From: an uncultured Collinsella sp.
GTDB lineage: Bacteria > Actinomycetota > Coriobacteriia > Coriobacteriales > Coriobacteriaceae
Length of the DNA: 20,573 bases
Direction: 5' to 3'
Assembly: GCA_902490325.1 (NCBI GenBank)
Contig: CABUDJ010000034.1
Location: forward strand, 1 to 20,573
Numbering within the stretch: the first letter of the stretch is position 1; each line of letters opens with the position of its first letter. Below the pieces are notes generated by a model. That model was given only the letters and a program-made list of their open reading frames with translations. It made no database searches and was not told the DNA's origin. Made by a program: the position numbers and the translations under genes. Of this stretch, positions 1-7,215 are shown piece after piece.

Positions 1-389
1 CGCGAGACGTGGATCGCGCACTGCGAGCCCGATGCCGCCAGGGACCCGGTGCCGCGGAGCGTCAGGTCGCCCCACACCTCCATGCCGCACTGCGAGATGT
101 CCGCATCGGGCGCATGCGACTCGGTCACCGAGTTGCGCCCGGCAAGCGTCACGACCAGGTCGCCGTCGGCGCCGATGGCGTCGCCCGCGTAGCCGTCAAG
201 CTCCAGATGGCCGGCATCGGTCCAGGCCCAGCCGGGGCCCGACACGCCCGGCTCGCAGTACGTCGCGCCCGCGATGAACAGGCTCTCCGCGCCCGCGGCA
301 TAGGAAGGCCCGCCCAGCAAAACGCATAGGCAGGCCATGGCAGCGATCGCGATGTGATGACGGCTGGCGTGGGACTCGGCGGCAAACAT
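1..389 (-). CDS. Secreted protein, N-terminal part (gene cut by window edge)
   Basis: The reading frame opens with ATG at 389 and stays open to the window edge (about 129 codons), so the C-terminus is missing. GGAG lies 5 nt before the ATG. Residues about 10-33 form a signal peptide: basic HASRHH, then a hydrophobic stretch (IAIAAMACLCVLLGG), then a small-residue region around SYAAGAES that suits signal peptidase cleavage. The mature part is rich in Gly, Asp, Ser and Thr, with short beta-type segments such as GDLTLRGTGSLAASG. That texture is common in right-handed beta-helix or carbohydrate-binding surface proteins of actinobacteria and Firmicutes. No enzyme motif is visible. The export call rests on the sequence; any adhesive or carbohydrate-binding role is inference. 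It lies downstream of the polysaccharide locus on the same strand but is separated by more than 360 bp, so it is probably transcribed separately. Confidence 0.7.
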   Translation of the reverse strand, partial: MFAAESHASRHHIAIAAMACLCVLLGGPSYAAGAESLFIAGATYCEPGVSGPGWAWTDAGHLELDGYAGDAIGADGDLVVTLAGRNSVTESHAPDADISQCGMEVWGDLTLRGTGSLAASGSQCAIHVS

Positions 390-754
390 ACCCGCTCCGA
401 TCTTCGCAGGAGCCAATAGAATGTGCACCAGAAAATGCCCTGGTAGCGACAGTTATTAGTTTAGCGAGATCGATGCGGGGGCAAAGATAAATCGCGTGGG
501 TAATGTCGACAATTAGGTGTAAATCGTTTTGCCAGTCGGTGAAAGGAGGAATGCAGGGTTATGCGTTAAGACGCGCTATCTTTGACACTCACGTTGCATA
601 TAGCTTCTGGGAATCTACTACCCGTTCCAGTTTGCTTCACCTTCCGCTCGCATCAGAGCGCGCCAAAGCTCACTGAGTCGCTAACTCGCTGTAATTAGCG
701 AAGACGATCCCCCCCCTCTATCCTGGATAAGACATGTAAAACCGATTTTATTAT
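390..754. other. Gene-poor intergenic stretch
   Basis: No convincing gene is present. A weak sigma-A-like promoter for the secreted protein may lie on the minus strand: TTGTCG (512-507), a 17-bp spacer, then TATCTT (489-484). An 8-C run lies at 709-716. A 7-bp stem (678-684 with 695-701, 10-nt loop) has no U-run, so it is not a classic terminator. A short plus-strand frame from 551 has AGGAGG abutting its ATG, too close to be a normal start. No clear terminator follows the acetyltransferase gene. Confidence 0.5.
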
Positions 755-1264
755 TCAGACCCTGTTGTTTATATATTCGTCTGTTGCCCCATCTCGAGAA
801 ATGATTTTGCATGGGTGCCCAATCACAATCGAATGGCTTGGTACGTCGCAGTTAACATAAGTGTTCGGTGCAACGAGAACGTCGTTGCCTAAACGAACGC
901 CACCAACAATAGTTGAGTTGACACCAAGCCAAACGCAATCGCCAAGAACAGGCGCACCTTTTCGTTTGCCGCGGTTTTCCCGACCAATTGTCACACCTTT
1001 GTGCATATTGCAGTTGCGACCGATAACGGCATTCGGGTTTACCGTAATGCCAAAAGCGTGACCCAGATACAAGCCTTCGCCAATCGAGGTGGCAGGCGCG
1101 ATCTCGAGACCATATTTGCAAGCCATCCTCTTTCGAAAAAGATGCCATAAAGGATTGTGCGAATTCTGGCACTTTCGAAGTAGCCAAACAAACCTCAAAG
1201 CATGGTTTGAGAGAATAGACCCCCCCCCAAAGCGAATACGGTCACTGCTGTATACATTCGACAT
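755..1264 (-). CDS. CysE/WcaB-type hexapeptide-repeat O-acetyltransferase
   Basis: A 169-residue acyltransferase of the serine O-acetyltransferase (CysE-like) left-handed beta-helix type. It probably adds acetyl groups from acetyl-CoA to a sugar of the polysaccharide rather than to serine. The N-terminal part is short and basic (LLRKCQ, LFRKRMACKYGLEI), as in capsule-linked members. From about residue 57 it shows imperfect hexapeptide repeats, including the family's GHAFGITVNP and NMHKGVTIG segments, whose histidines are the likely catalytic and substrate-binding residues, then VLGDCVWLGVNSTIVGGVRLG and IGHP. I chose ATG 1264 because it lies 13 nt after the epimerase stop and has a GGTGAT element before it; the frame is open further upstream but that part overlaps the epimerase. 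Codons 13-15 (GGG GGG GGG) form a G9 run, a possible slippage site. The gene looks more A/T-rich than its neighbours, suggesting separate acquisition. It is the last gene of the locus. Confidence 0.8.
   Translation of the reverse strand: MSNVYSSDRIRFGGGSILSNHALRFVWLLRKCQNSHNPLWHLFRKRMACKYGLEIAPATSIGEGLYLGHAFGITVNPNAVIGRNCNMHKGVTIGRENRGKRKGAPVLGDCVWLGVNSTIVGGVRLGNDVLVAPNTYVNCDVPSHSIVIGHPCKIISRDGATDEYINNRV
1220..1228 (-). repeat. G9 homopolymer inside acetyltransferase start region
   Basis: Nine consecutive C on the plus strand read as nine G in the coding strand. They encode exactly Gly13-Gly14-Gly15 of the acetyltransferase. Gain or loss of one base would shift the frame before the catalytic domain, as in known contingency genes. 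Presence is seen directly; switching is inference. Confidence 0.7.
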
Positions 1265-1277
1265 TGCTATCACCCAG

Positions 1278-2318
1278 CTAATTCCCGTAGAACTCGCGAT
1301 ACCACTTCGCGAATTCACGAAGACCGTCCTCGAGCGGCGTTGCGGGTTTGTAACCAAAATCGCGCTCCAAGGCGCCAGTATCCGCATAGGTTACAGGCAC
1401 GTCACCAGGCTGCATAGGAACGAGCTGCTTATGCGCCTCGAAATCGTAATCGGCGGGGAGCACGCCCTCCTCAACCAGCACACGCTGCAGCGTATCAACG
1501 AAGATCAGCAAGTTCTCGGGATTCGAATTGCCGATGTTATACACGCGATGAGCGGCCATTGGCAAACCATCAACACCGATCTTGACCTCAGGAGCGCCGT
1601 CCATGACCCTGCGCACGCCCTCCACAATATCGTCCACGTACGTAAAGTCGCGCTTACAATCGCCCATGTTGAAAATCTTAATCGTATCGCCACGACGCAA
1701 CTTCTCGGTGAAGCCGAAGTATGCCATGTCGGGCCTTCCCATGGGCCCATACACCGTAAAGAAGCGCAGGCCCGTGGCTGGGATGGAGTAAAGCTTGGAG
1801 TAGGCCGCGGCCATTAGCTCGTTGGACTTCTTTGTGGCGGCGTACAGGCTCACCGGAGAGTCTACACGGTCGTCCTCCGAGAAAGGCACTTTCTCGTTGC
1901 CGCCGTAGACGGAGGAAGAGCTCGCGTAGACAAGATGCTTCACCGGGTGGCGCCTGCAAGCCTCCAATATATTGAAGAACCCTACCAGGTTGCTGTCTAT
2001 GTAGGCCTTGGGGTTCTCGATGGAGTATCGCACACCGGCCTGGGCGGCCAAGTTCACCACAACGTCGAAGCCGTTCTCAGCGAACAGGCGCTCTATCAAC
2101 GCGGCATCGCACAGGTCGCCGCGCACGAAGGCGAAACGCCCCGCCTTGTCCACCTCCGCCAGCATTCGCAGGCGAGCCTCCTTGATGCCAGGGTCGTAGT
2201 AGCTGTTCACGTTGTCCAGACCGATGATCGCGTCGTCGGTGGTTTCGAGCAGCCGCTTCACCAGAAACGCCCCGATGAAGCCGGCGGCGCCAGTGACGAG
2301 GACTTTTCTATCCTGCAT
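1278..2318 (-). CDS. NAD-dependent UDP-glucuronate 4-epimerase-like SDR protein
   Basis: A 346-residue extended short-chain dehydrogenase of the GalE/CapI group. Likely reaction: reversible epimerization at C4 of UDP-glucuronate to UDP-galacturonate, in the cytoplasm. The NAD-binding GAAGFIG motif is at residues 10-16, YASSSSVYGG at 131-140, and the catalytic Tyr-x3-Lys is Y159/K163 (YAATKKSNE). LDNVNSYYDPGIKEARL near residues 34-50 is characteristic of UDP-glucuronate epimerases rather than UDP-glucose epimerases. RDFTYVDDIVEGV marks the substrate-domain entry. Full family length. Start ATG 2318 follows a purine-rich GAGTGGGG. It lies 66 bp after the flippase and 13 nt before the acetyltransferase. 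The UDP-glucose dehydrogenase in the same locus would supply its substrate. Epimerase family is secure; the exact sugar is inferred from the motif and context. Confidence 0.88.
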   Translation of the reverse strand: MQDRKVLVTGAAGFIGAFLVKRLLETTDDAIIGLDNVNSYYDPGIKEARLRMLAEVDKAGRFAFVRGDLCDAALIERLFAENGFDVVVNLAAQAGVRYSIENPKAYIDSNLVGFFNILEACRRHPVKHLVYASSSSVYGGNEKVPFSEDDRVDSPVSLYAATKKSNELMAAAYSKLYSIPATGLRFFTVYGPMGRPDMAYFGFTEKLRRGDTIKIFNMGDCKRDFTYVDDIVEGVRRVMDGAPEVKIGVDGLPMAAHRVYNIGNSNPENLLIFVDTLQRVLVEEGVLPADYDFEAHKQLVPMQPGDVPVTYADTGALERDFGYKPATPLEDGLREFAKWYREFYGN

Positions 2319-2384
2319 ATATACCCCACTCTTTCGTTTTAAGGAAGTCCTGAGATGGAACTCCCAACAAGTTAATTACAGACC

Positions 2385-3851
2385 TCAAAACGTTTTAAAG
2401 CCGCCGCCCTTGACCAGCTTCAGCAGCACCCTCCTACTCTTGGGCAAAGCAAAGCAAATCGCGAAATAGACAACGACGCACCCTACAATGTCCAACCCGA
2501 CGCCAAGCCAGTTGCTAGATGCGAGTCCATACGTCACCCATGCAAATGCGCACATCATCGATGTGCAGAAAATGGGCTCCTTGAGCGACAACATAGTGCG
2601 CCCAAACGAAAGGCCAACCACGAAATATGTGACCACTTGGTTGATAGCAATCAAAAGGATTCTCAATCCCGCATCAGCCCACACGACGGCATCGAACCCT
2701 TGCATAGCCGCCACGGTCATAAGCGGCGTCATCAACACGAGGTACATCACCTGCACAAGCGTAGACACGCGCGGTTTACCAAGAGAGCGATACATCTCGC
2801 TGCTGTAGTATGAGAGCAGCACCATCGGCCCCTGCACCAGCCCATACAACCCGAACATGAGCGTCGCCTCGCCCCACTGATCGCCGAGCAACAGGGCCAC
2901 CAAAGGCTCGCGGAATACGAAGATACCCGCAGACAACGGCAACAGGAACAATGCCACCATGAACTGGAAGCGTCGCAGATAAGCAACGTATTCTTCCCGA
3001 TCAAACTGAAGGCGCGAAAGTGACGAGAACAAGATGGGCGTCGTAGCGTTCGTGATAATCCCGAAGCACCCGCTCACAAAGGTGACTGGCGTCTTGTAAT
3101 ATCCCAACTCAGCCGCACCCAGGAAATGCCCCACGATAAAGGTGCCCGCCCAAGAGGAAAGCCATATGGTGAACGACTCCAAAAGCGTCCATCCGCTGAA
3201 TGAGAACATAGCCTTCAGCATGTTGAAGGAGTAGAAAAAACGCGGCTTCCACTCAGACAGCAGAGTCAGCCCCACTGCATTTACAATATTCGCCGCCAAA
3301 GTGCCAACGATAAGTGACCAGTAACCAAATCCCATAAACGCCAGTACAAGCGTCGAGCCGAAGTTAAGTAAGGTCGACGTCAGTCTCACCGGCATAAGCG
3401 ACTTGAAATCGAGATTACGGTGGAACAACGCCATCTGAATGCTCGAAAACGACGTCAACGGGAGAGAGAGGCAGGCCACGGCCAAGGGAAAGCCCAGCGA
3501 CGGATTGCCCACGAAGGTGGCCACCGGATCGTTGAATATGGCAATGAGACACCACAGGACCACCGATATGCCGAAGTTCGTCCAAAAGGCCACGTTAGCG
3601 TTGGCATGCAGGTCTTTTTTGTCTCGGAAGCTGTGTTGCACCAGGTACTTCTGGAACCCGGCGTCCGCGAACATGTCGGCAAAGCTCACTACCATGGTGA
3701 CGGTCGCCACCATGCCAAACGCCTCTGGCGCCAGCAGCCTCGCTAAGACGAGCTGCGAGATAGGCGAGATGATTTTGGCGATAATCTCGGTTGCCAGAGA
3801 CCACTTTGCCGCGCTTGCCGACCTCGCCCGGAGGTCTTTTGTGTCGGACAT
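2385..3851 (-). CDS. WzxC-type polysaccharide flippase
   Basis: A 488-residue integral membrane protein of the MOP exporter superfamily, the group that flips undecaprenyl-diphosphate-linked oligosaccharides across the membrane. It has a polar N-terminus (MSDTKDLRARSASAAKWSLAT), then about 12-14 hydrophobic segments with few charges. The opening ISQLVLARLLAPEAFGM and FADAGFQKYLVQ segments are typical of WzxC/TuaB-like transporters. GGAGG lies 6 nt before ATG 3851, so the start is well supported. The C-terminus ends in a short basic tail (PKSRRVLLKLVKGGGFKTF). In this locus it would move the finished repeat unit outward to the EpsG-like polymerase. Presence of a separate flippase and polymerase argues for a Wzx/Wzy pathway rather than an ABC-exported or synthase-made polymer. 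Confidence 0.9.
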   Translation of the reverse strand: MSDTKDLRARSASAAKWSLATEIIAKIISPISQLVLARLLAPEAFGMVATVTMVVSFADMFADAGFQKYLVQHSFRDKKDLHANANVAFWTNFGISVVLWCLIAIFNDPVATFVGNPSLGFPLAVACLSLPLTSFSSIQMALFHRNLDFKSLMPVRLTSTLLNFGSTLVLAFMGFGYWSLIVGTLAANIVNAVGLTLLSEWKPRFFYSFNMLKAMFSFSGWTLLESFTIWLSSWAGTFIVGHFLGAAELGYYKTPVTFVSGCFGIITNATTPILFSSLSRLQFDREEYVAYLRRFQFMVALFLLPLSAGIFVFREPLVALLLGDQWGEATLMFGLYGLVQGPMVLLSYYSSEMYRSLGKPRVSTLVQVMYLVLMTPLMTVAAMQGFDAVVWADAGLRILLIAINQVVTYFVVGLSFGRTMLSLKEPIFCTSMMCAFAWVTYGLASSNWLGVGLDIVGCVVVYFAICFALPKSRRVLLKLVKGGGFKTF

Positions 3852-3852
3852 A

Positions 3853-3939
3853 CTAAACCTCCATGAAGAAACGCCGGAGCGCGCTTACTGGCTGATTATC
3901 CATGCGCACGCACTGAATGCAGCTTTCGTTTGCCATCAT
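3853..3939 (-). CDS. Possible 28-residue ORF between ATP-grasp and flippase genes
   Basis: The frame begins ATGATG at 3939, overlapping the TGA stop of the ATP-grasp gene (ATGA), with a GAGG just upstream, and ends with TAG one base before the flippase ATG. It encodes 28 residues beginning MMANESCIQCVRMDN, with one Cys-x2-Cys pair and no clear membrane segment. It fills almost exactly the gap between the two genes and carries the flippase ribosome-binding site in its last codons. It could therefore serve to couple translation rather than make a functional peptide. No family is recognised. The alternative is a chance open frame in an 84-bp spacer. Confidence 0.3.
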   Translation of the reverse strand: MMANESCIQCVRMDNQPVSALRRFFMEV

Positions 3940-4883
3940 TCCTCGTTTTCACGTTGGGGCAAAGAAACCATTTGCCCCAACGTCCTCTCCGCCTCAGCGG
4001 GGCTGAAAGGCGTAAACCCGCCCCACGGGTAGAAAGTCAGCTCGCCGACGAGAACGCGCCCCTTGCAGATGAAGAGGTCGACCCTCAAGAAAGGTACACC
4101 GTCACTCAGTTTCCTTGATAGCTCGAGCATCTCGCTGAGCTGCTCCGGGGCAGGGATCGTCTCTTCGGAACTCGCGTATCCCATCGCCAAAGGCAGCAGA
4201 TTCCACTCAGTGTCGTAGAAATCGTTGTACCTCTTCTCAGAATCGTTCTTGTCCCCGTGGCAATAAGAAATCAGCCGGGGTTCCCCGTCAAAGCAGAAGA
4301 AGTCGAACTCGTCGATGCCTTCCCAGTTATCGTCTTCATCACGGGCATTATCGCCCTCGCTCTCCAAGAACTCCTCGGCGAACACGACGGGCTTCACGTT
4401 CTTGTAAGGCCATTCCCTGCACCCGTAAAAATAATTCTGCTTCAAATGACCCCGAAAAAAGTCCTTGGCACTGTTGAGATCGAAGTGTCCCTTGTCAGTG
4501 CAGATGAGCACGCCGCCGCAGTCGTGGTTCGTTTTGAGTACGAACTTCTCCGGTAGCCCACTCACATCGATGTCATCAGCGGAATTCCAGGCGCCCAACG
4601 TCTTGACCACGTGCTCGGAGCCCACACGCGAGGCAATGAGGTCCTTAGCGCGGTACTTGTCGACCATGGTCGTGTACGCAGGGTTGTGATCGTTAAGCTT
4701 CAGCCACTGCATCTTCTCAGTGAAGGTCACCGGCGAGTCTATGCTAGGCCACATGCCCAACTTGGCGCGATGCATCAATCGAAGGTGCGTCCTGTCGGAA
4801 ACCCATTTCGTTAGACCCTTCGACGTAAAGGCACAGTAGGCCATCCACGGGTCACTTAGGTATTTTTTAATTTTGCTTTCCAT
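3936..4883 (-). CDS. TupA-like ATP-grasp protein of polysaccharide loci
   Basis: A 315-residue soluble protein resembling the TupA-like ATP-grasp family found in capsule and teichuronic-acid loci. Family markers include VTFTEKMQWLKLND near the N-terminus, DKYRAKDLIASRVG, LPEKFVLKTNHDCGG (the nucleotide-binding lysine region), VFAEEFL, and the late FLRVDLFICKGRVLVGELTFYPWGG segment where ATP-grasp enzymes bind metal. Such proteins are presumed to make an amide- or ester-type bond or decorate the glycan using ATP, but I know of no settled substrate. The start is ATG 4883, with AAGGA about 10 nt upstream; the frame extends to a TTG at 4916 but that is less likely. It follows a 144-bp spacer after the polymerase gene, the largest break inside the locus, and its stop overlaps a tiny ORF. 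Fold fairly secure, role open. Confidence 0.8.
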   Translation of the reverse strand: MESKIKKYLSDPWMAYCAFTSKGLTKWVSDRTHLRLMHRAKLGMWPSIDSPVTFTEKMQWLKLNDHNPAYTTMVDKYRAKDLIASRVGSEHVVKTLGAWNSADDIDVSGLPEKFVLKTNHDCGGVLICTDKGHFDLNSAKDFFRGHLKQNYFYGCREWPYKNVKPVVFAEEFLESEGDNARDEDDNWEGIDEFDFFCFDGEPRLISYCHGDKNDSEKRYNDFYDTEWNLLPLAMGYASSEETIPAPEQLSEMLELSRKLSDGVPFLRVDLFICKGRVLVGELTFYPWGGFTPFSPAEAERTLGQMVSLPQRENEE

Positions 4884-5001
4884 ATATACAATTTCCTTAA
4901 GTCCGAGCTTAAACAAAGCGTTTTACTTTTTAATTCTCTGCGCTACACATGGAACAAGCCCTGGGCGTATGCAAACCACCAACGTAGACTTTGCTCGTAT
5001 A

Positions 5002-5022
5002 TGCCCGAAACGGTTTCGGGCA
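5002..5022 (-). repeat. Perfect hairpin just after the polymerase stop
   Basis: A 9-bp perfect stem (TGCCCGAAA with TTTCGGGCA, 3-nt loop) begins 4 nt after the TAA of the EpsG-like gene. No U-run follows on the minus strand, so it is not a standard intrinsic terminator. It may act as an mRNA 3'-end stabiliser, a processing site or a partial pause before the downstream half of the locus. Confidence 0.55.
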
Positions 5023-5026
5023 CTAT

Positions 5027-6115
5027 TTACCCCATCCAGACGAACGAATAAGACTCGATACCAAGCCCGGTATGAAGCAGATAGGCATAAAAGGCGTAGA
5101 AAAGGAACCAGACAACTAGAAAACAGCCAAGACAAAAACGGGCTTTTATTTTCCGAGCGTCCTTCACGAAGCCTCCGAAAATCACGGGGCCTAATACGGT
5201 GAAGTAATAGGCTATGCGGCCGGCGTTGGCAATCACATAAGAGGACGCCGAAGCCAAAATGCCTAAAGCGTAAAACACGAGCGGCATCCGGTTGGCTTTG
5301 AGCCGCGACGTTCCGTCGCTCTCAACCGGGGCAACATTCGCAGTTTCGCGGCTGACGAAATATGCGATCGCGAGGACGGTCGCCTGCGCAAAAACCATCA
5401 ACCCGATGCTCGATTCGTTCACGGAGTAACGCGCATACCGGTCGACGAGCTTAGAGCCCGCATAAGCTGCCAGGAACAGCAGGGCAACCGATGCAAGCAT
5501 CTTCGCGGCGAACTGCGATCGGCTCTTGCTTTTGTTGGAAAATAGGTAGTAGATGAGGAATAGGACCCCTATCAGGGCGGACGCGTGCAAAAGAGCGCCA
5601 ACAGCCCACCAAGCGCAAAAAAGCAACGGCTTATTCTGTTCTAAAAACCTGGTTGCGTAGAAAACCAGCGAGACTGCAATCATCTGGCACGTCAGACACA
5701 TAGACAGCGGGAACACCGTTGCCGTATAGACGAACATCGCAAACGAGAGCGATGCCGTTCGTCTAAAATCCCAAAGCCTGAAAGCAAAAAAGGCGTTGGT
5801 GATCAGCGACTCGACGACGAGCAAGAACGAGTAATTGTTACAGATATGGAGCACCGCACTTGTGAAGACACCGTACGGAACGCTGAACGTATGGTTCCAC
5901 ATCGTGGTCCCATACGCGTAGAAGTACTCGATTCCCTCTTTATAACCCAGGGTATCCTGCCCAACCGCATACGACCTCAAGCCCCCGACGGCGGTAAGAA
6001 GAACCACGGCAGCGACCAGCCCAGCCTTACTTTTGCCGTTTTCCGACATGCGCGCAAGCGCCGCTGAAAGCAAAACGACAAGAAAGTAGAAAAGCGATGT
6101 TTCGATAAAGTTCAT
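5027..6115 (-). CDS. EpsG-family polysaccharide polymerase (Wzy-like)
   Basis: A 362-residue multi-pass membrane protein, predicted to link flipped repeat units into polymer outside the membrane. It has roughly 9-10 hydrophobic segments. The diagnostic part is LRSYAVGQDTLGYKEGIEYF at about residues 47-66, matching the R-x-x-x-V-G-x-D-T-x-x-Y signature of the EpsG group. Another typical feature is the LLHASALIGVLFL segment in the middle (His in HAS). ATG 6115 overlaps the TGA of the upstream glycosyltransferase by four bases (ATGA), which fixes the start and implies coupled translation. Composition is less GC-rich than the housekeeping genes of the window, as usual for polymerases of such loci. 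It is followed by a stem-loop and a 144-bp spacer. Confidence 0.87.
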   Translation of the reverse strand: MNFIETSLFYFLVVLLSAALARMSENGKSKAGLVAAVVLLTAVGGLRSYAVGQDTLGYKEGIEYFYAYGTTMWNHTFSVPYGVFTSAVLHICNNYSFLLVVESLITNAFFAFRLWDFRRTASLSFAMFVYTATVFPLSMCLTCQMIAVSLVFYATRFLEQNKPLLFCAWWAVGALLHASALIGVLFLIYYLFSNKSKSRSQFAAKMLASVALLFLAAYAGSKLVDRYARYSVNESSIGLMVFAQATVLAIAYFVSRETANVAPVESDGTSRLKANRMPLVFYALGILASASSYVIANAGRIAYYFTVLGPVIFGGFVKDARKIKARFCLGCFLVVWFLFYAFYAYLLHTGLGIESYSFVWMG

Positions 6116-7215
6116 CCGAATACCAGCCTCACGAAACCGGGAAGCTCCGAATTGATTTCATAGCCCGAGCCTTTCAAATCCCTCGCACTGGCGCTTGACC
6201 CTATGCGATCCGCGGAGAGCGCGGCGTCGGCCCATTCGTCCAGAGCGTCGCCCAGACTTTTGTAAACGACGTTCTCGCAAATGCCAACCTCCCGCGTGAT
6301 GGAGTCGCTAATCACGCAAGGGAGTCCGTTTGCCTGCGCCTCGACGACGACGTTCGGCAGGCCTTCGTAGACAGAGGGGAAGATGAAGACGTCCATAGCC
6401 GAATAGAGACGGCGGACATCGCTCCTAACCCCGGCAAACACCACCCTATCGGTCAATCCGAGCTCGGCAACGCGCCTCTCAACGGCCGTGCGTGTCTCGC
6501 CTTTGCCGACGAGAATGAGGACGGCGTCTGGCCTTCTCCGGGCGATTTCAGCAAAAACATCGACAAGGAAGAGGTGGTTCTTCTGCTCACTGAACCTCCC
6601 GACGTGCCCGACGACATAGGACTCGGCAGGAACGCCCAGTTCGCGCTTAACATCGTCCCGTGTCGAAGCGTCATAGGCGTAGTCCTCGAGGTTGAGCGCG
6701 TTCTTCATGAGATGGAAACGCGGCCCCGATACCCCCGCCTTGCCGAACATGTAGACGCCCGCCTCGGTAGACGGGGCGGCGAAGTCGGTCGCCGCAACCC
6801 TGACAAGGGGCTTGAAAAGATTGTGCAGCAGGGTCTCCTTTTTGCTGTTCGAAACTGTACCCGTGTTGCTTGACCTGAATATGGTTCTGGACACGCCTCC
6901 GAATCTCATGGCGAGCAAATCAAGACAGGAAAGACTGTGCTGAGACGACCTGACAGCACAGCAATAACCGCCGTCCCGGGCTATCTGCATGAGCCGCTTG
7001 AACGAAGCGACCGGCCCGGCCTCGGTCTTCTTGACTGTGTGCACAATTCTGCCGCCCATCGACTCGATTTCGGCGTCGTAAAAGCCCGGCACGTCGGACG
7101 ACACACAGAAGTCGAGCTGATAGCGCGACTTGTCCAAAGCCCGGTAATACTTCATGAATACCGTCTCGGCCCCGCCGGTGTCCATCGAGGTCACGATATA
7201 GAGGGCCTTCTTCAT
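6112..7215 (-). CDS. GT4-type glycosyltransferase
   Basis: A 367-residue retaining glycosyltransferase with two Rossmann-like halves (GT-B fold), expected to add a sugar from a nucleotide donor to the lipid-linked repeat unit on the cytoplasmic face. The N-terminal half opens ALYIVTSMDTGGAETVFMKYY, the typical glycine-rich acceptor-side motif (GGAE). The C-terminal half has VVGHVGRFSEQKNHLFLVDVF, then FIFPSVYEGLPNVVVEAQANGLP, whose E-x7-E pair is the donor-binding signature of GT4. Start ATG 7215 overlaps the stop of the C5-epimerase gene (ATGA), and its own stop overlaps the polymerase start, so three genes are tightly coupled. Donor and linkage cannot be read from the sequence. Confidence 0.9.
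   Translation of the reverse strand: MKKALYIVTSMDTGGAETVFMKYYRALDKSRYQLDFCVSSDVPGFYDAEIESMGGRIVHTVKKTEAGPVASFKRLMQIARDGGYCCAVRSSQHSLSCLDLLAMRFGGVSRTIFRSSNTGTVSNSKKETLLHNLFKPLVRVAATDFAAPSTEAGVYMFGKAGVSGPRFHLMKNALNLEDYAYDASTRDDVKRELGVPAESYVVGHVGRFSEQKNHLFLVDVFAEIARRRPDAVLILVGKGETRTAVERRVAELGLTDRVVFAGVRSDVRRLYSAMDVFIFPSVYEGLPNVVVEAQANGLPCVISDSITREVGICENVVYKSLGDALDEWADAALSADRIGSSASARDLKGSGYEINSELPGFVRLVFG

Noticed and set aside
551..676. Plus-strand 41-residue frame after AGGAGG
   Set aside because: The Shine-Dalgarno-like bases abut the ATG with no usable spacing and the peptide has no visible feature.
678..701. Terminator after the acetyltransferase gene
   Set aside because: The stem is only 7 bp with a 10-nt loop and is not followed by a T-run in either direction.
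1265..1387. N-terminal extension of the acetyltransferase
   Set aside because: It would overlap the 3' end of the epimerase gene; the ATG at 1264 has better spacing and starts at the conserved part.
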